Shown piece by piece: positions 10,827-24,477 of a DNA stretch of 64,000 nucleotides. Both the position numbers and the translations under genes were made by a program. How positions within the stretch are numbered: position 1 is the stretch's first letter; each line of letters opens with the position of its first letter. The stretch covers positions 434,001 to 498,000 of the forward strand of contig JBAIAA010000668.1 of NCBI GenBank assembly GCA_037893245.1, written 5' to 3'. A model generated the notes under the pieces. It was not told where the DNA came from, made no database searches, and saw only the letters and a program-made list of their open reading frames with translations. Source of the DNA: Crossaster papposus (lineage: Eukaryota; Echinodermata; Asteroidea; Velatida; Solasteridae).

Positions 10827-12780
10827 AATATGTAAAGGGAAAGAAGTGTGCATAAGAAATATGTAAAGGGAAAGAAGTGTGCATAAGAAATATGTAAAGG
10901 GAAAGAAGTGTGCATAAGAAATATGTAAAGGGAAAGAAGTGTGCATAAGAAATATGTAAAGGGAAAGAAGTGTGCATAAGAAATATGTAAAGGGAAAGAA
11001 GTGTGCATAAGAAATATGTAAAGGGAAAGAAGTGTGCATAAGAAATATGTAAAGGGAAAGAAGTGTGCATAAGAAATATGTAAAGGGAAAGAAGTGTGCA
11101 TAAGAAATATGTAAAGGGACAGAAGTGTGCATAAGAAATATGTAAAAGGAAAGAAGTGTGCATAAGAAATATGTAAAGGGAAAGAAGTGTGCATAAGAAA
11201 TATGTAAAAGGAAAGAAGTGTGCATAAGAAATATGTAAAGGGAAAGAAGTGTGCATAAGAAATATGTAAAGGGAAAGAAGTTTGCATAAGAAATATGTAA
11301 AGGGAAAGAAGTGTGCATAATAAATATGTAAAGGGAAAGAAGTGTGCATAAGAAATATGTAAAGGGAAAGAAGTGTGTATAAGAAATATGTAAAGGGAAA
11401 GAAGTGTGCATAAGAAATATGTAAAGGGAAAGAAGTGTGCATAAGAAATATGTAAAGGGAAAGAAGTGTGCATAAGAAATATGTAAAGGGAAAGAAGTGT
11501 GCATAAGAAATATGTAAAGGGAAAGAAGTGTGCATAAGAAATATGTAAAGGGAAAGAAGTGTGCATAAGAAATATGTAAAGGGAAAGAAGTGTGCATAAG
11601 AAATATGTAAAGGGAAAGAAGTGTGCATAAGAAATATGTAAAGGGAAAGAAGTGTGCATAGGAAATATGTAAAGGGAAAGAAGTGTGCATAAGAAATATG
11701 TAAAGGGAAAGAAGTGTGCATAAGAAATATGTAAAGGGAAAGAAGTGTACATAAGAAATATGTAAAGGGAAAGGAGTGTGCATAAGAAATATGTAAAGGG
11801 AAAGAAGTGTGCATAAGAAATATGTAAAGGGAAAGAAGTGTGCATAAGAAATATGTAAAGGGAAAGAAGTGTGCATAAGAAATATGTAAATGGAAAGAAG
11901 TGTGCATAAGAAATATGTAAAGGGAAATAAGTGTGCATAAGAAATATGTAAAGGGAAAGAAGTGTGCATAAGAAATATGTAAAGGGAAAGAAGTGTGCAT
12001 AAGAAATATGTAAAGGGAAAGAAGTGTGCATAAGAAATATGTAAAGGGAAAGAAGTGTGCATAAGAAATATGTAAAGGGAAAGAAGTGTGCATAAGAAAT
12101 ATGTAAAGGGAAAGAAGTGTGCATAAGAAATATGTAAAGGGAAAGAAGTGTGCATAAGAAATATGTAAAGGGAAAGAAGTGTGCATAAGAAATATGTAAA
12201 GTGAAAGAAGTGTGCATAAGAAATATGTAAAGGGAAAGAAGTGTGCATAAGAAATATGTAAAGGGACAGAAGTGTGCATAAGAAATATGTAAAGGGAAAG
12301 AAGTGTGCATAGGAAATATGTAAAGGAAAAGAAGTGTGCATAAGAAATATGTAAAGGGAAAGAAGTGTGCATAAGAAATATGTAAAGGGAAAGAAGTGTG
12401 CATAAGAAATATGTAAAGGGAAAGAAGTGTGCATAAGAAATATGTAAAGGGAAAGAAGTGTGCATAAGAAATATGTAAAGGGAAAGAAGTGTGCATAAGA
12501 AATATGTAAAGGGAAAGAAGTGTGCATACGAAATATGTAAAGGGAAAGAAGTGTGCATAAGAAATATGTAAAGGGAAAGAAGTGTGCATAAGAAATATGT
12601 AAAGGGAAAGAAGTGTGCATAAGAAATATGTAAAGGGAAAGAAGTGTGCATAAGAAATATGTAAAGGGAAAGAAGTGTTCATAAGAAATATGTAAAGGGA
12701 AAGAAGTGTGCATAAGAAATATGTAAAGGGAAAGAAGTTTGCATAAGAAATATGTAAAGGGAAAGAAGTGTGCATAAAAA

Positions 12781-12816
12781 AATAAACACATGATGTCGGG
12801 ACAAGCCCTCGAGTTA
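12781..12816 (+). repeat. 36-bp spacer no. 21, class B1 (poly-A junction)
   Basis: B allele; 63 monomers left, 15 right. GTTTGCAT at -42. The last unit before it is 32 bp and ends CATAAAAA instead of CATAAGA, giving a run of seven A across the junction; shared with spacers 25, 32 and 60. Confidence 0.97.
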
Positions 12817-13281
12817 AATATGTAAAGGGAAAGAAGTGTGCATAAGAAATATGTAAAGGGAAAGAAGTGTGCATAAGAAATATGTAAAGGGAAAGAAGTG
12901 TGCATAAGAAATATGTAAAGGGAAAGAAGTGTGCATAAGAAATATGTAAAGGGAAAGAAGTGTGCATAAGAAATATGTAAAGGGAAAGAAGTTTGCATAA
13001 GAAATATGTAAAGGGACAGAAGTGTGCATAAGAAATATGTAAAAGGAAAGAAGTGTGCATAAGAAATATGTAAAGGGAAAGAAGTGTGCATAAGAAATAT
13101 GTAAAGGCAAAGAAGTGTGCATAAGAAATATGTAAAGGGAAAGAAGTGTGCATAATAATCATGTAAAGGGAAAGAAGTGTGCATAAGAAATATGTAAAGG
13201 GAAAGAAGTGTGTATAAGAAATATGTAAAGGGAAAGAAGTGTGCATAAGAAATATGTAAAGGGAAAGAAGTGTGCATAAGA

Positions 13282-13317
13282 AATAAACACATGATGTCGG
13301 GACAAGCCCTCGAGTTA
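13282..13317 (+). repeat. 36-bp spacer no. 22, class B2
   Basis: B allele; 15 monomers left, 5 right. CATAATAATC at -131, GTTTGCAT at -289. Confidence 0.97.
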
Positions 13318-13472
13318 AATATGTAAAGGGAAAGAAGTGTGCATAAGAAATATGTGAAGGGAAAGAAGTGTGCATAAGAAATATGTAAAGGGAAAGAAGT
13401 GTGCATAAAAAATATGTAAAGGGAAAGAAGTGTGCATAAGAAATATGTAAAGGGAAAGAAGTGTGCATAAGA

Positions 13473-13508
13473 AATAAACACATGATGTCGGGACAAGCCC
13501 TCGAGTTA
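13473..13508 (+). repeat. 36-bp spacer no. 23, class B3
   Basis: B allele; 5 monomers left, 6 right. Here the usual B3 to A1 block of about 41 units is replaced by 6 units leading to an A2 copy. Confidence 0.97.
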
Positions 13509-13694
13509 AATATGTAAAGGGAAAGAAGTGTGCATAAGAAATATGTAAAGGGAAAGAAGTGTGCATAAGAAATATGTAAAGGGAAAGAAGTGTGCATAAG
13601 AAATATGTAAAGGGAAAGAAGTGTGCATAAGAAATATGTAAAGGGAAAGAAGTGTGCATAAGAAATATGTAAAGGGAAAGAAGTGTGCATAAGA

Positions 13695-13730
13695 AATAAA
13701 CACATGATGTGGGAACAAGCCCTCGAGTTA
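13695..13730 (+). repeat. 36-bp spacer no. 24, class A2
   Basis: A allele; 6 monomers left, 47 right. First A2 copy: GCATCAGA variant base at +94. Confidence 0.97.
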
Positions 13731-15188
13731 AATATGTAAAGGGAAAGAAGTGTGCATAAGAAATATGTAAAGGGAAAGAAGTGTGCATCAGAAATATGTA
13801 AAGGGAAAGAAGTGTGCATAAGAAATATGTAAAGGGAAAGAAGTGTGCATAAGAAATATGTAAAGGGAAAGAAGTGTGCATAAGAAATTTGTAAAGGGAA
13901 AGAAGTGTGCATAGGAAATATGTAAAGGGAAAGAAGTGTGCATAAGAAATATGTAAAGGGAAAGAAGTGTGCATAAGAAATATGTAAAGGGAAAGAAGTG
14001 TGCATAAGAAATATGTAAAGGGAAAGAAGTGTGCATAAGAAATATGTAAAGGGAAAGAAGTGTGCATAGGAAATATGTAAAGGGAAAGAAGTGTGCATAA
14101 GAAATATGTAAAGGGAAAGAAGTGTGCATAAGAAATATGTAAAGGGAAAGAAGTGTACATAAGAAATATGTAAAGGGAAAGGAGTGTGCATAAGAAATAT
14201 GTAAAGGGAAAGAAGTGTGCATAAGAAATATGTAAAGGGAAAGAAGTGTACATAAGAAATATGTAAAGGGAAAGGAGTGTGCATAAGAAATATGTAAAGG
14301 GAAAGAAGTGTGCATAAGAAATATGTAAAGGGAAAGAAGTGTGCATAAGAAATATGTAAAGGGAAAGAAGTGTGCATAAGAAATATGTAAATGGAAAGAA
14401 GTGTGCATAAGAAATATGTAAAGGGAAATAAGTGTGCATAAGAAATATGTAAAGGGAAAGAAGTGTGCATAAGAAATATGTAAAGGGAAAGAAGTGTGCA
14501 TAAGAAATATGTAAAGGGAAAGAAGTGTGCATAAGAAATATGTAAAGGGAAAGAAGTGTGCATAAGAAATATGTAAAGGGAAAGAAGTGTGCATAAGAAA
14601 TATGTAAAGGGAAAGAAGTGTGCATAAGAAATATGTAAAGGGAAAGAAGTGTGCATAAGAAATATGTAAAGGGAAAGAAGTGTGCATAAGAAATATGTAA
14701 AGTGAAAGAAGTGTGCATAAGAAATATGTAAAGGGAAAGAAGTGTGCATAAGAAATATGTAAAGGGACAGAAGTGTGCATAAGAAATATGTAAAGGGAAA
14801 GAAGTGTGCATAGGAAATATGTAAAGGAAAAGAAGTGTGCATAAGAAATATGTAAAGGGAAAGAAGTGTGCATAAGAAATATGTAAAGGGAAAGAAGTGT
14901 GCATAAGAAATATGTAAAGGGAAAGAAGTGTGCATAAGAAATATGTAAAGGGAAAGAAGTGTGCATAAGAAATATGTAAAGGGAAAGAAGTGTGCATAAG
15001 AAATATGTAAAGGGAAAGAAGTGTGCATACGAAATATGTAAAGGGAAAGAAGTGTGCATAAGAAATATGTAAAGGGAAAGAAGTGTGCATAAGAAATATG
15101 TAAAGGGAAAGAAGTGTGCATAAGAAATATGTAAAGGGAAAGAAGTTTGCATCAGAAATATGTAAAGGGAAAGAAGTGTGCATAAAAA

Positions 15189-15224
15189 AATAAACACATG
15201 ATGTCGGGACAAGCCCTCGAGTTA
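15189..15224 (+). repeat. 36-bp spacer no. 25, class B1 (poly-A junction)
   Basis: B allele; 47 monomers left, 15 right. GTTTGCAT at -42 in a unit that also reads GCATCAGA, and an extra A in the unit before the spacer. Spacer 32 has the same combination. Confidence 0.97.
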
Positions 15225-15689
15225 AATATGTAAAGGGAAAGAAGTGTGCATAAGAAATATGTAAAGGGAAAGAAGTGTGCATAAGAAATATGTAAAGGGA
15301 AAGAAGTGTGCATAAGAAATATGTAAAGGGAAAGAAGTGTGCATAAGAAATATGTAAAGGGAAAGAAGTGTGCATAAGAAATATGTAAAGGGAAAGAAGT
15401 TTGCATAAGAAATATGTAAAGGGACAGAAGTGTGCATAAGAAATATGTAAAAGGAAAGAAGTGTGCATAAGAAATATGTAAAGGGAAAGAAGTGTGCATA
15501 AGAAATATGTAAAGGCAAAGAAGTGTGCATAAGAAATATGTAAAGGGAAAGAAGTGTGCATAATAATCATGTAAAGGGAAATAAGTGTGCATAAGAAATA
15601 TGTAAAGGGAAAGAAGTGTGTATAAGAAATATGTAAAGGGAAAGAAGTGTGCATAAGAAATATGTAAAGGGAAAGAAGTGTGCATAAGA

Positions 15690-15725
15690 AATAAACACAT
15701 GATGTCGGGACAAGCCCTCGAGTTA
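15690..15725 (+). repeat. 36-bp spacer no. 26, class B2
   Basis: B allele; 15 monomers left, 5 right. CATAATAATC at -131, GTTTGCAT at -289. Confidence 0.97.
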
Positions 15726-15880
15726 AATATGTAAAGGGAAAGAAGTGTGCATAAGAAATATGTGAAGGGAAAGAAGTGTGCATAAGAAATATGTAAAGGG
15801 AAAGAAGTGTGCATAAGAAATATGTAAAGGGAAAGAAGTGTGCATAAGAAATATGTAAAGGGAAAGAAGTGTGCATAAGA

Positions 15881-15916
15881 AATAAACACATGATGTCGGG
15901 ACAAGCCCTCGAGTTA
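15881..15916 (+). repeat. 36-bp spacer no. 27, class B3
   Basis: B allele; 5 monomers left, 41 right. ATAGGA at +219. Confidence 0.97.
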
Positions 15917-17187
15917 AATATGTAAAGGGAAAGAAGTGTGCATAAGAAATATGTAAAGGGAAAGAAGTGTGCATAAGAAATATGTAAAGGGAAAGAAGTG
16001 TGCATAAGAAATATGTAAAGGGAAAGAAGTGTGCATAAGAAATATGTAAAGGGAAAGAAGTGTGCATAAGAAATATGTAAAGGGAAAGAAGTGTGCATAG
16101 GAAATATGTAAAGGGAAAGAAGTGTGCATAAGAAATATGTAAAGGGAAAGAAGTGTGCATAAGAAATATGTAAAGGGAAAGAAGTGTGCATAAGAAATAT
16201 GTAAAGGGAAAGAAGTGTGCATAAGAAATCTATAAAGGGAAAGAAGTGTGCATAAGAAATATGTAAAGGGAAAGAAGTGTGCATAAGAAATATGTAAAGG
16301 GAAAGAAGTGTGCATAAGAAATATGTAAAGGGAAAGAAGTGTGCATAGGAAATATGTAAAGGGAAAGAAGTGTGCATAAGAAATATGTAAAGGGAAAGAA
16401 GTGTGCATAAGAAATATGTAAAGGGAAAGAAGTGTGCATAAGAAATATGTAAAGGGAAAGAAGTGTGCATAAGAAATATGTAAAGGGAAAGAAGTGTGCA
16501 TAAGAAATATGTAAAGGGAAAGAAGTGTGCATAAGAAATATGTAAAGGGAAAGAAGTGTGCATAAGAAATATGTAAAGGGAAAGAAGTGTGCATAAGAAA
16601 TATGTAAAGGGAAAGAAGTGTGCATAAGAAATATGTAAAGGGAAAGAAGTGTGCATAAGAAATATGTAAAGGGAAAGAAGTGTGCATAAGAAATATGTAA
16701 AGGGAAAGAAGTGTGCATAAGAAATATGTAAAGGGAAAGAAGTGTGCATAAGAAATATGTAAAGGGAAAGAAGTGTGCATAAGAAATATGTAAACGGAAA
16801 GAAGTGTGCATAAGAAATATGTAAAGGGAAAGAAGTGTGCATAAGAAATATGTAAACGGAAAGAAGTGTGCATAAGAAATATGTAAAGGGAAAGAAGTGT
16901 GCATAAGAAATATGTAAAGGGAAAGAAGTGTGCATAAGAAATATGTAAAGGGAAAGAAGTGTGCATAAGAAATATGTAAAGGGAAAGAAGTGTGCATAAG
17001 AAATATGTAAAGGGAAAGAAGTGTGCATAAGAAATATGTAAAGGGAAAGAAGTGTGAATAAGAAATATGTAAAGGGAAAGAAGTGTGCATAAGAAATATG
17101 TAAAGGGAAAGAAGTGTGCATAAGAAATATGTAAAGGGAAAGAGGTGTGCATAAGAAATATGTAAAGGGAAAGAAGTGTGCATAAGA

Positions 17188-17223
17188 AATAAACACATGA
17201 TGTGGGAACAAGCCCTCGAGTTA
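17188..17223 (+). repeat. 36-bp spacer no. 28, class A1
   Basis: A allele; 41 monomers left, 63 right. Markers at -131, -44 and +329. Confidence 0.97.
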
Positions 17224-18525
17224 AATATGTAAAGGGAAAGAAGTGTGCATAAGAAATATGTAAAGGGAAAGAAGTGTGCATAAGAAATATGTAAAGGGAA
17301 AGAAGTGTGCATAAGAAATATGTAAAGGGAAAGAAGTGTGCATAAGAAATATGTAAAGGGAAAGAAGTGTGCATAAGAAATATGTAAAGGGAAAGAAGTG
17401 TGCATAAGAAATATGTAAAGGGAAAGAAGTGTGCATAAGAAATATGTAAAGGGAAAGAAGTGTGCATAAGAAATATGTAAAGGGAAAGAAGTGTGCATAA
17501 GAAATATGTAAAGGGACAGAAGTGTGCATAAGAAATATGTAAAAGGAAAGAAGTGTGCATAAGAAATATGTAAAGGGAAAGAAGTGTGCATAAGAAATAT
17601 GTAAAAGGAAAGAAGTGTGCATAAGAAATATGTAAAGGGAAAGAAGTGTGCATAAGAAATATGTAAAGGGAAAGAAGTGTGCATAATAAATATGTAAAGG
17701 GAAAGAAGTGTGCATAATAAATATGTAAAGGGAAAGAAGTGTGCATAATCAATATGTAAAGGGAAAGAAGTGTGTATAAGAAATATGTAAAGGGAAAGAA
17801 GTGTGCATAAGAAATATGTAAAGGGAAAGAAGTGTGCATAAGAAATATGTAAAGGGAAAGAAGTGTGCATAAGAAATATGTAAAGGGAAAGAAGTGTGCA
17901 TAAGAAATATGTAAAGGGAAAGAAGTGTGCATAAGAAATATGTAAAGGGAAAGAAGTGTGCATAAGAAATATGTAAAGGGAAAGAAGTGTGCATAAGAAA
18001 TATGTAAAGGGAAATAAGTGTGCATAAGAAATATGTAAAGGGAAAGAAGTGTGCATAAGAAATATGTAAAGGGAAAGAAGTGTGCATAAGAAATATGTAA
18101 AGGGAAAGAAGTGTGCATAAGAAATATGTAAAGGGAAAGAAGTGTGCATAAGAAATATGTAAAGGGAAAGAAGTGTGCATAAGAAATATGTAAAGGGAAA
18201 GAAGTGTGCATAAGAAATATGTAAAGGGAAAGAAGTGTGCATAAGAAATATGTAAAGGGAAAGAAGTGTGCATAAGAAATATGTAAAGGGAAAGAAGTGT
18301 GCATAAGAAATATGTAAAGGGAAATAAGTGTGCATAAGAAATATGTAAAGGGAAAGAAGTGTGCATAAGAAATATGTAAAGGGAAAGAAGTGTGCATAAG
18401 AAATATGTAAAGGGAAAGAAGTGTGCATAAGAAATATGTAAAGGGAAAGAAGTGTGCATAAGAAATATGTAAAGGGAAAGAAGTGTGCATAAGAAATATG
18501 TAAAGGGAAAGAAGTGTGCATAAGA

Positions 18526-18556
18526 AATATGTAAGGGAAAGAAGTGTGCATAAAGA
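18526..18556. repeat. Monomer with two compensating indels
   Basis: The unit reads ATGTAAGGG (one A lost) and ends CATAAAGA (one A gained), so its length stays 31 bp. No other unit shows this pair. It also briefly shifts the spurious minus-strand frames. Confidence 0.9.
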
Positions 18557-19176
18557 AATATGTAAAGGGAAAGAAGTGTGCATAAGAAATATGTAAAGGG
18601 AAAGAAGTGTGCATAAGAAATATGTAAAGGGAAAGAAGTGTGCATAAGAAATATGTAAAGGGAAAGAAGTGTGCATAAGAAATATGTAAAGGGAAAGAAG
18701 TGTGCATACGAAATATGTAAAGGGAAAGAAGTGTGCATAAGAAATATGTAAAGGGAAAGAAGTGTGCATAAGAAATATGTAAAGGGAAAGAAGTGTGCAT
18801 AAGAAATATGTAAAGGGAAAGAAGTGTGCATAAGAAATATGTAAAGGGAAAGAAGTGTGCATAAGAAATATGTAAAGGGAAAGAAGTGTGCATAAGAAAT
18901 ATGTAAAGGGAAAGAAGTGTGCATACGAAATATGTAAAGGGAAAGAAGTGTGCATAAGAAATATGTAAAGGGAAAGAAGTGTGCATAAGAAATATGTAAA
19001 GGGAAAGAAGTGTGCATAAGAAATATGTAAAGGGAAAGAAGTGTGCATAAGAAATATGTAAAGGGAAAGAAGTGTGCATAAGAAATATGTAAAGGGAAAG
19101 AAGTGTGCATACGAAATATGTAAAGGGAAAGAAGTTTGCATAAGAAATATGTAAAGGGAAAGAAGTGTGCATAAGA

Positions 19177-19212
19177 AATAAACACATGATGTCGGGACAA
19201 GCCCTCGAGTTA
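19177..19212 (+). repeat. 36-bp spacer no. 29, class B1
   Basis: B allele; 63 monomers left, 30 right. GTTTGCAT at -41, no extra A at the junction. Confidence 0.97.
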
Positions 19213-20142
19213 AATATGTAAAGGGAAAGAAGTGTGCATAAGAAATATGTAAAGGGAAAGAAGTGTGCATAAGAAATATGTAAAGGGAAAGAAGTGTGCA
19301 TAAGAAATATGTAAAGGGAAAGAAGTGTGCATAAGAAATATGTAAAGGGAAAGAAGTGTGCATAAGAAATATGTAAAGGGAAATAAGTGTGCATAAGAAA
19401 TATGTAAAGGGAAATAAGTGTGCATAAGAAATATGTAAAGGGAAAGAAGTGTGCATAAGAAATATGTAAAGGGAAAGAAGTGTGCATAAGAAATATGTAA
19501 AGGGAAAGAAGTGTGCATAAGAAATATGTAAAGGGAAAGAAGTGTGCATAAGAAATATGTAAAGGGAAAGAAGTGTGCATAAGAAATATGTAAAGGGAAA
19601 GAAGTGTGCATAAGAAATATGTAAAGGGAAAGAAGTGTGCATACGAAATATGTAAAGGGAAAGAAGTGTGCATAAGAAATATGTAAAGGGAAAGAAGTGT
19701 GCATAAGAAATATGTAAAGGGAAAAAAGTGTGCATAAGAAATATGTAAAGGGAAAGAAGTGTGCATAATAAATATGTAAAGGGAAAGAAGTGTGCATAAG
19801 AAATATGTAAAGGGAAAGAAGTGTGCATAAGAAATATGTAAAGGGAAAGAAGTGTGCATAAGAAATATGTAAAGGGAAAGAAGTGTGCATAAGAAATATG
19901 TAAAGGGAAAGAAGTGTGCATAAGAAATATGTAAAGGGAAAGAAGTGTGCATAAGAAATATGTAAAGGGAAAGAAGTGTGCATAAGAAATATGTAAAGGG
20001 AAAGAAGTGTGCATAAGAAATATGTAAAGGGAAAGAAGTGTGCATAAGAAATATGTAAAGGGAAAGAAGTGTGCATAAGAAATATGTAAAGGGAAAGAAG
20101 TGTGCATAAGAAATATGTAAAGGGAAAGAAGTGTGCATAAGA

Positions 20143-20178
20143 AATAAACACATGATGTGGGAACAAGCCCTCGAGTTA
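20143..20178 (+). repeat. 36-bp spacer no. 30, class A2
   Basis: A allele; 30 monomers left, 31 right. GCATCAGA at +94. Confidence 0.97.
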
Positions 20179-21139
20179 AATATGTAAAGGGAAAGAAGTG
20201 TGCATAAGAAATATGTAAAGGGAAAGAAGTGTGCATCAGAAATATGTAAATGGAAAGAAGTGTGCATAAGAAATATGTAAAGGGAAAGAAGTGTGCATAA
20301 GAAATATGTAAAGGGAAAGAAGTGTGCATAAGAAATATGTAAAGGGAAAGAAGTGTGCATAAGAAATATGTAAAGAGAAAGAAGTGTGCATAAGAAATAT
20401 GTAAAGGGAAATAAGTGTGCATAAGAAATATGTAAAGGGAAATAAGTGTGCATAAGAAATATGTAAAGGGAAAGAAGTGTGCATAAGAAATATGTAAAGG
20501 GAAAGAAGTGTGCATAAGAAATATGTAAAGGGAAAGAAGTGTGCATAAGAAATATGTAAAGGGAAAGAAGTGTGCATAAGAAATATGTAAAGGGAAAGAA
20601 GTGTGCATAAGAAATATGTAAAGGGAAAGAAGTGTGCATACGAAATATGTAAAGGGAAAGAAGTGTGCATACGAAATATATAAAGGGAAAGAAGTGTGCA
20701 TAAGAAATATGTAAAGGGAAAAAAGTGTGCATAGGAAATATGTAAAGGGAAAGAAGTGTGCATAATAAATATGTAAAGGGAAAGAAGTGTGCATAAGAAA
20801 TATGTAAAGGGAAAGAAGTGTGCATAAGAAATATGTAAAGGGAAAGAAGTGTGCATAAGAAATATGTAAAGGGAAAGAAGTGTGCATAAGAAATATGTAA
20901 AGGGAAAGAAGTGTGCATAAGAAATATGTAAAGGGAAAGAAGTGTGCATAAGAAATATGTAAAGGGAAAGAAGTGTGCATAAGAAATATGTAAAGGGAAA
21001 GAAGTGTGCATAAGAAATATGTAAAGGGAAAGAAGTGTGCATAAGAAATATGTAAAGGGAAAGAAGTGTGCATAAGAAATATGTAAAGGGAAAGAAGTGT
21101 GCATAAGAAATATGTAAAGGGAAAGAAGTGTGCATAAGA

Positions 21140-21175
21140 AATAAACACATGATGTGGGAACAAGCCCTCGAGTTA
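21140..21175 (+). repeat. 36-bp spacer no. 31, class A2
   Basis: A allele; 31 monomers left, 43 right. GCATCAGA at +94. Second A2 in a row, as with spacers 37 and 38. Confidence 0.97.
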
Positions 21176-22509
21176 AATATGTAAAGGGAAAGAAGTGTGC
21201 ATAAGAAATATGTAAAGGGAAAGAAGTGTGCATCAGAAATATGTAAAGGGAAAGAAGTGTGCATAAGAAATATGTAAAGGGAAAGAAGTGTGCATAAGAA
21301 ATATGTAAAGGGAAAGAAGTGTGCATAAGAAATTTGTAAAGGGAAAGAATTGTGCATAGGAAATATGTAAAGGGAAAGAAGTGTGCATAAGAAATATGTA
21401 AAGGGAAAGAAGTGTGCATAAGAAATATGTAAAGGGAAAGAAGTGTGCATAAGAAATATGTAAAGGGAAAGAAGTGTGCATAAGAAATATGTAAAGGGAA
21501 AGAAGTGTGCATAGGAAATATGTAAAGGGAAAGAAGTGTGCATAAGAAATATGTAAAGGGAAAGAAGTGTGCATAAGAAATATGTAAAGGGAAAGAAGTG
21601 TGCATAAGAAATATGTAAATGGAAAGAAGTGTGCATAAGAAATATGTAAAGGGAAATAAGTGTGCATAAGAAATATGTAAAGGGAAAGAAGTGTGCATAA
21701 GAAATATGTAAAGGGAAAGAAGTGTGCATAAGAAATATGTAAAGGGAAAGAAGTGTGCATAAGAAATATGTAAAGGGAAAGAAGTGTGCATAAGAAATAT
21801 GTAAAGGGAAAGAAGTGTGCATAAGAAATATGTAAAGGGAAAGAAGTGTGCATAAGAAATATGTAAAGGGAAAGAAGTGTGCATAAGAAATATGTAAAGG
21901 GAAAGAAGTGTGCATAAGAAATATGTAAAGTGAAAGAAGTGTGCATAAGAAATATGTAAAGGGAAAGAAGTGTGCATAAGAAATATGTAAAGGGACAGAA
22001 GTGTGCATAAGAAATATGTAAAGGGAAAGAAGTGTGCATAGGAAATTTGTAAAGGAAAAGAAGTGTGCATAAGAAATATGTAAAGGGAAAGAAGTGTGCA
22101 TAAGAAATATGTAAAGGGAAAGAAGTGTGCATAAGAAATATGTAAAGGGAAAGAAGTGTGCATAAGAAATATGTAAAGGGAAAGAAGTGTGCATAAGAAA
22201 TATGTAAAGGGAAAGAAGTGTGCATAAGAAATATGTAAAGGGAAAGAAGTGTGCATACGAAATATGTAAAGGGAAAGAAGTGTGCATAAGAAATATGTAA
22301 AGGGAAAGAAGTGTGCATAAGAAATATGTAAAGGGAAAGAAGTGTGCATAAGAAATATGTAAAGGGAAAGAAGTGTGCATAAGAAATATGTAAAGGGAAA
22401 GAAGTGTGCATAAGAAATATGTAAAGGGAAAGAAGTGTGCATAAGAAATATGTAAAGGGAAAGAAGTTTGCATCAGAAATATGTAAAGGGAAAGAAGTGT
22501 GCATAAAAA

Positions 22510-22545
22510 AATAAACACATGATGTCGGGACAAGCCCTCGAGTTA
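22510..22545 (+). repeat. 36-bp spacer no. 32, class B1 (poly-A junction)
   Basis: B allele; 43 monomers left, 14 right. GTTTGCAT at -42 and an extra A before the spacer. Confidence 0.97.
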
Positions 22546-22979
22546 AATATGTAAAGGGAAAGAAGTGTGCATAAGAAATATGTAAAGGGAAAGAAGTGTG
22601 CATAAGAAATATGTAAAGGGAAAGAAGTGTGCATAAGAAATATGTAAAGGGAAAGAAGTGTGCATAAGAAATATGTAAAGGGAAAGAAGTGTGCATAAGA
22701 AATATGTAAAGGGAAAGAAGTTTGCATAAGAAATATGTAAAGGGACAGAAGTGTGCATAAGAAATATGTAAAGGGAAAGAAGTGTGCATAAGAAATATGT
22801 AAAGGCAAAGAAGTGTGCATAAGAAATATGTAAAGGGAAAGAAGTGTGCATAATAATCATGTAAAGGGAAAGAAGTGTGCATAAGAAATATGTAAAGGGA
22901 AAGAAGTGTGTATAAGAAATATGTAAAGGGAAAGAAGTGTGCATAAGAAATATGTAAAGGGAAAGAAGTGTGCATAAGA

Positions 22980-23015
22980 AATAAACACATGATGTCGGGA
23001 CAAGCCCTCGAGTTA
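22980..23015 (+). repeat. 36-bp spacer no. 33, class B2
   Basis: B allele; 14 monomers left (one fewer than at spacers 22 and 26), 5 right. CATAATAATC at -131; GTTTGCAT moves to -258. Confidence 0.97.
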
Positions 23016-23170
23016 AATATGTAAAGGGAAAGAAGTGTGCATAAGAAATATGTGAAGGGAAAGAAGTGTGCATAAGAAATATGTAAAGGGAAAGAAGTGT
23101 GCATAAGAAATATGTAAAGGGAAAGAAGTGTGCATAAGAAATATGTAAAGAGAAAGAAGTGTGCATAAGA

Positions 23171-23206
23171 AATAAACACATGATGTCGGGACAAGCCCTC
23201 GAGTTA
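23171..23206 (+). repeat. 36-bp spacer no. 34, class B3
   Basis: B allele; 5 monomers left, 41 right. The last unit before it has TAAAGAGAAAG. Confidence 0.97.
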
Positions 23207-24477
23207 AATATGTAAAGGGAAAGAAGTGTGCATAAGAAATATGTAAAGGGAAAGAAGTGTGCATAAGAAATATGTAAAGGGAAAGAAGTGTGCATAAGAA
23301 ATATGTAAAGGGAAAGAAGTGTGCATAAGAAATATGTAAAGGGAAAGAAGTGTGCATAAGAAATATGTAAAGGGAAAGAAGTGTGCATAGGAAATATGTA
23401 AAGGGAAAGAAGTGTGCATAAGAAATATGTAAAGGGAAAGAAGTGTGCATAAGAAATATGTAAAGGGAAAGAAGTGTGCATAAGAAATATGTAAAGGGAA
23501 AGAAGTGTGCATAAGAAATCTATAAAGGGAAAGAAGTGTGCATAAGAAATATGTAAAGGGAAAGAAGTGTGCATAAGAAATATGTAAAGGGAAAGAAGTG
23601 TGCATAAGAAATATGTAAAGGGAAAGAAGTGTGCATAGGAAATATGTAAAGGGAAAGAAGTGTGCATAAGAAATATGTAAAGGGAAAGAAGTGTGCATAA
23701 GAAATATGTAAAGGGAAAGAAGTGTGCATAAGAAATATGTAAAGGGAAAGAAGTGTGCATAAGAAATATGTAAAGGGAAAGAAGTGTGCATAAGAAATAT
23801 GTAAAGGGAAAGAAGTGTGCATAAGAAATATGTAAAGGGAAAGAAGTGTGCATAAGAAATATGTAAAGGGAAAGAAGTGTGCATAAGAAATATGTAAAGG
23901 GAAAGAAGTGTGCATAAGAAATATGTAAAGGGAAAGAAGTGTGCATAAGAAATATGTAAAGGGAAAGAAGTGTGCATAAGAAATATGTAAAGGGAAAGAA
24001 GTGTGCATAAGAAATATGTAAAGGGAAAGAAGTGTGCATAAGAAATATGTAAAGGGAAAGAAGTGTGCATAAGAAATATGTAAACGGAAAGAAGTGTGCA
24101 TAAGAAATATGTAAAGGGAAAGAAGTGTGCATAAGAAATATGTAAACGGAAAGAAGTGTGCATAAGAAATATGTAAAGGGAAAGAAGTGTGCATAAGAAA
24201 TATGTAAAGGGAAAGAAGTGTGCATAAGAAATATGTAAAGGGAAAGAAGTGTGCATAAGAAATATGTAAAGGGAAAGAAGTGTGCATAAGAAATATGTAA
24301 AGGGAAAGAAGTGTGCATAAGAAATATGTAAAGGGAAAGAAGTGTGAATAAGAAATATGTAAAGGGAAAGAAGTGTGCATAAGAAATATGTAAAGGGAAA
24401 GAAGTGTGCATAAGAAATATGTAAAGGGAAAGAGGTGTGCATAAGAAATATGTAAAGGGAAAGAAGTGTGCATAAGA

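Larger units (their letters stand above)
15690..17223. repeat. Higher-order block, copy 1 (offset 7,290 bp)
   Basis: Spacers 26 (B2), 27 (B3) and 28 (A1) separated by 5 and 41 monomers. Rare variant bases recur exactly 7,290 bp later: ATAGGA at 16100/23390, AAATCTATAAAG at 16230/23520, TAAACGG at 16795/24085 and 16857/24147, and GTGTGAATA at 17057/24347. The 40-unit block 9515-10826 shares several of these and is an older relative. Confidence 0.92.
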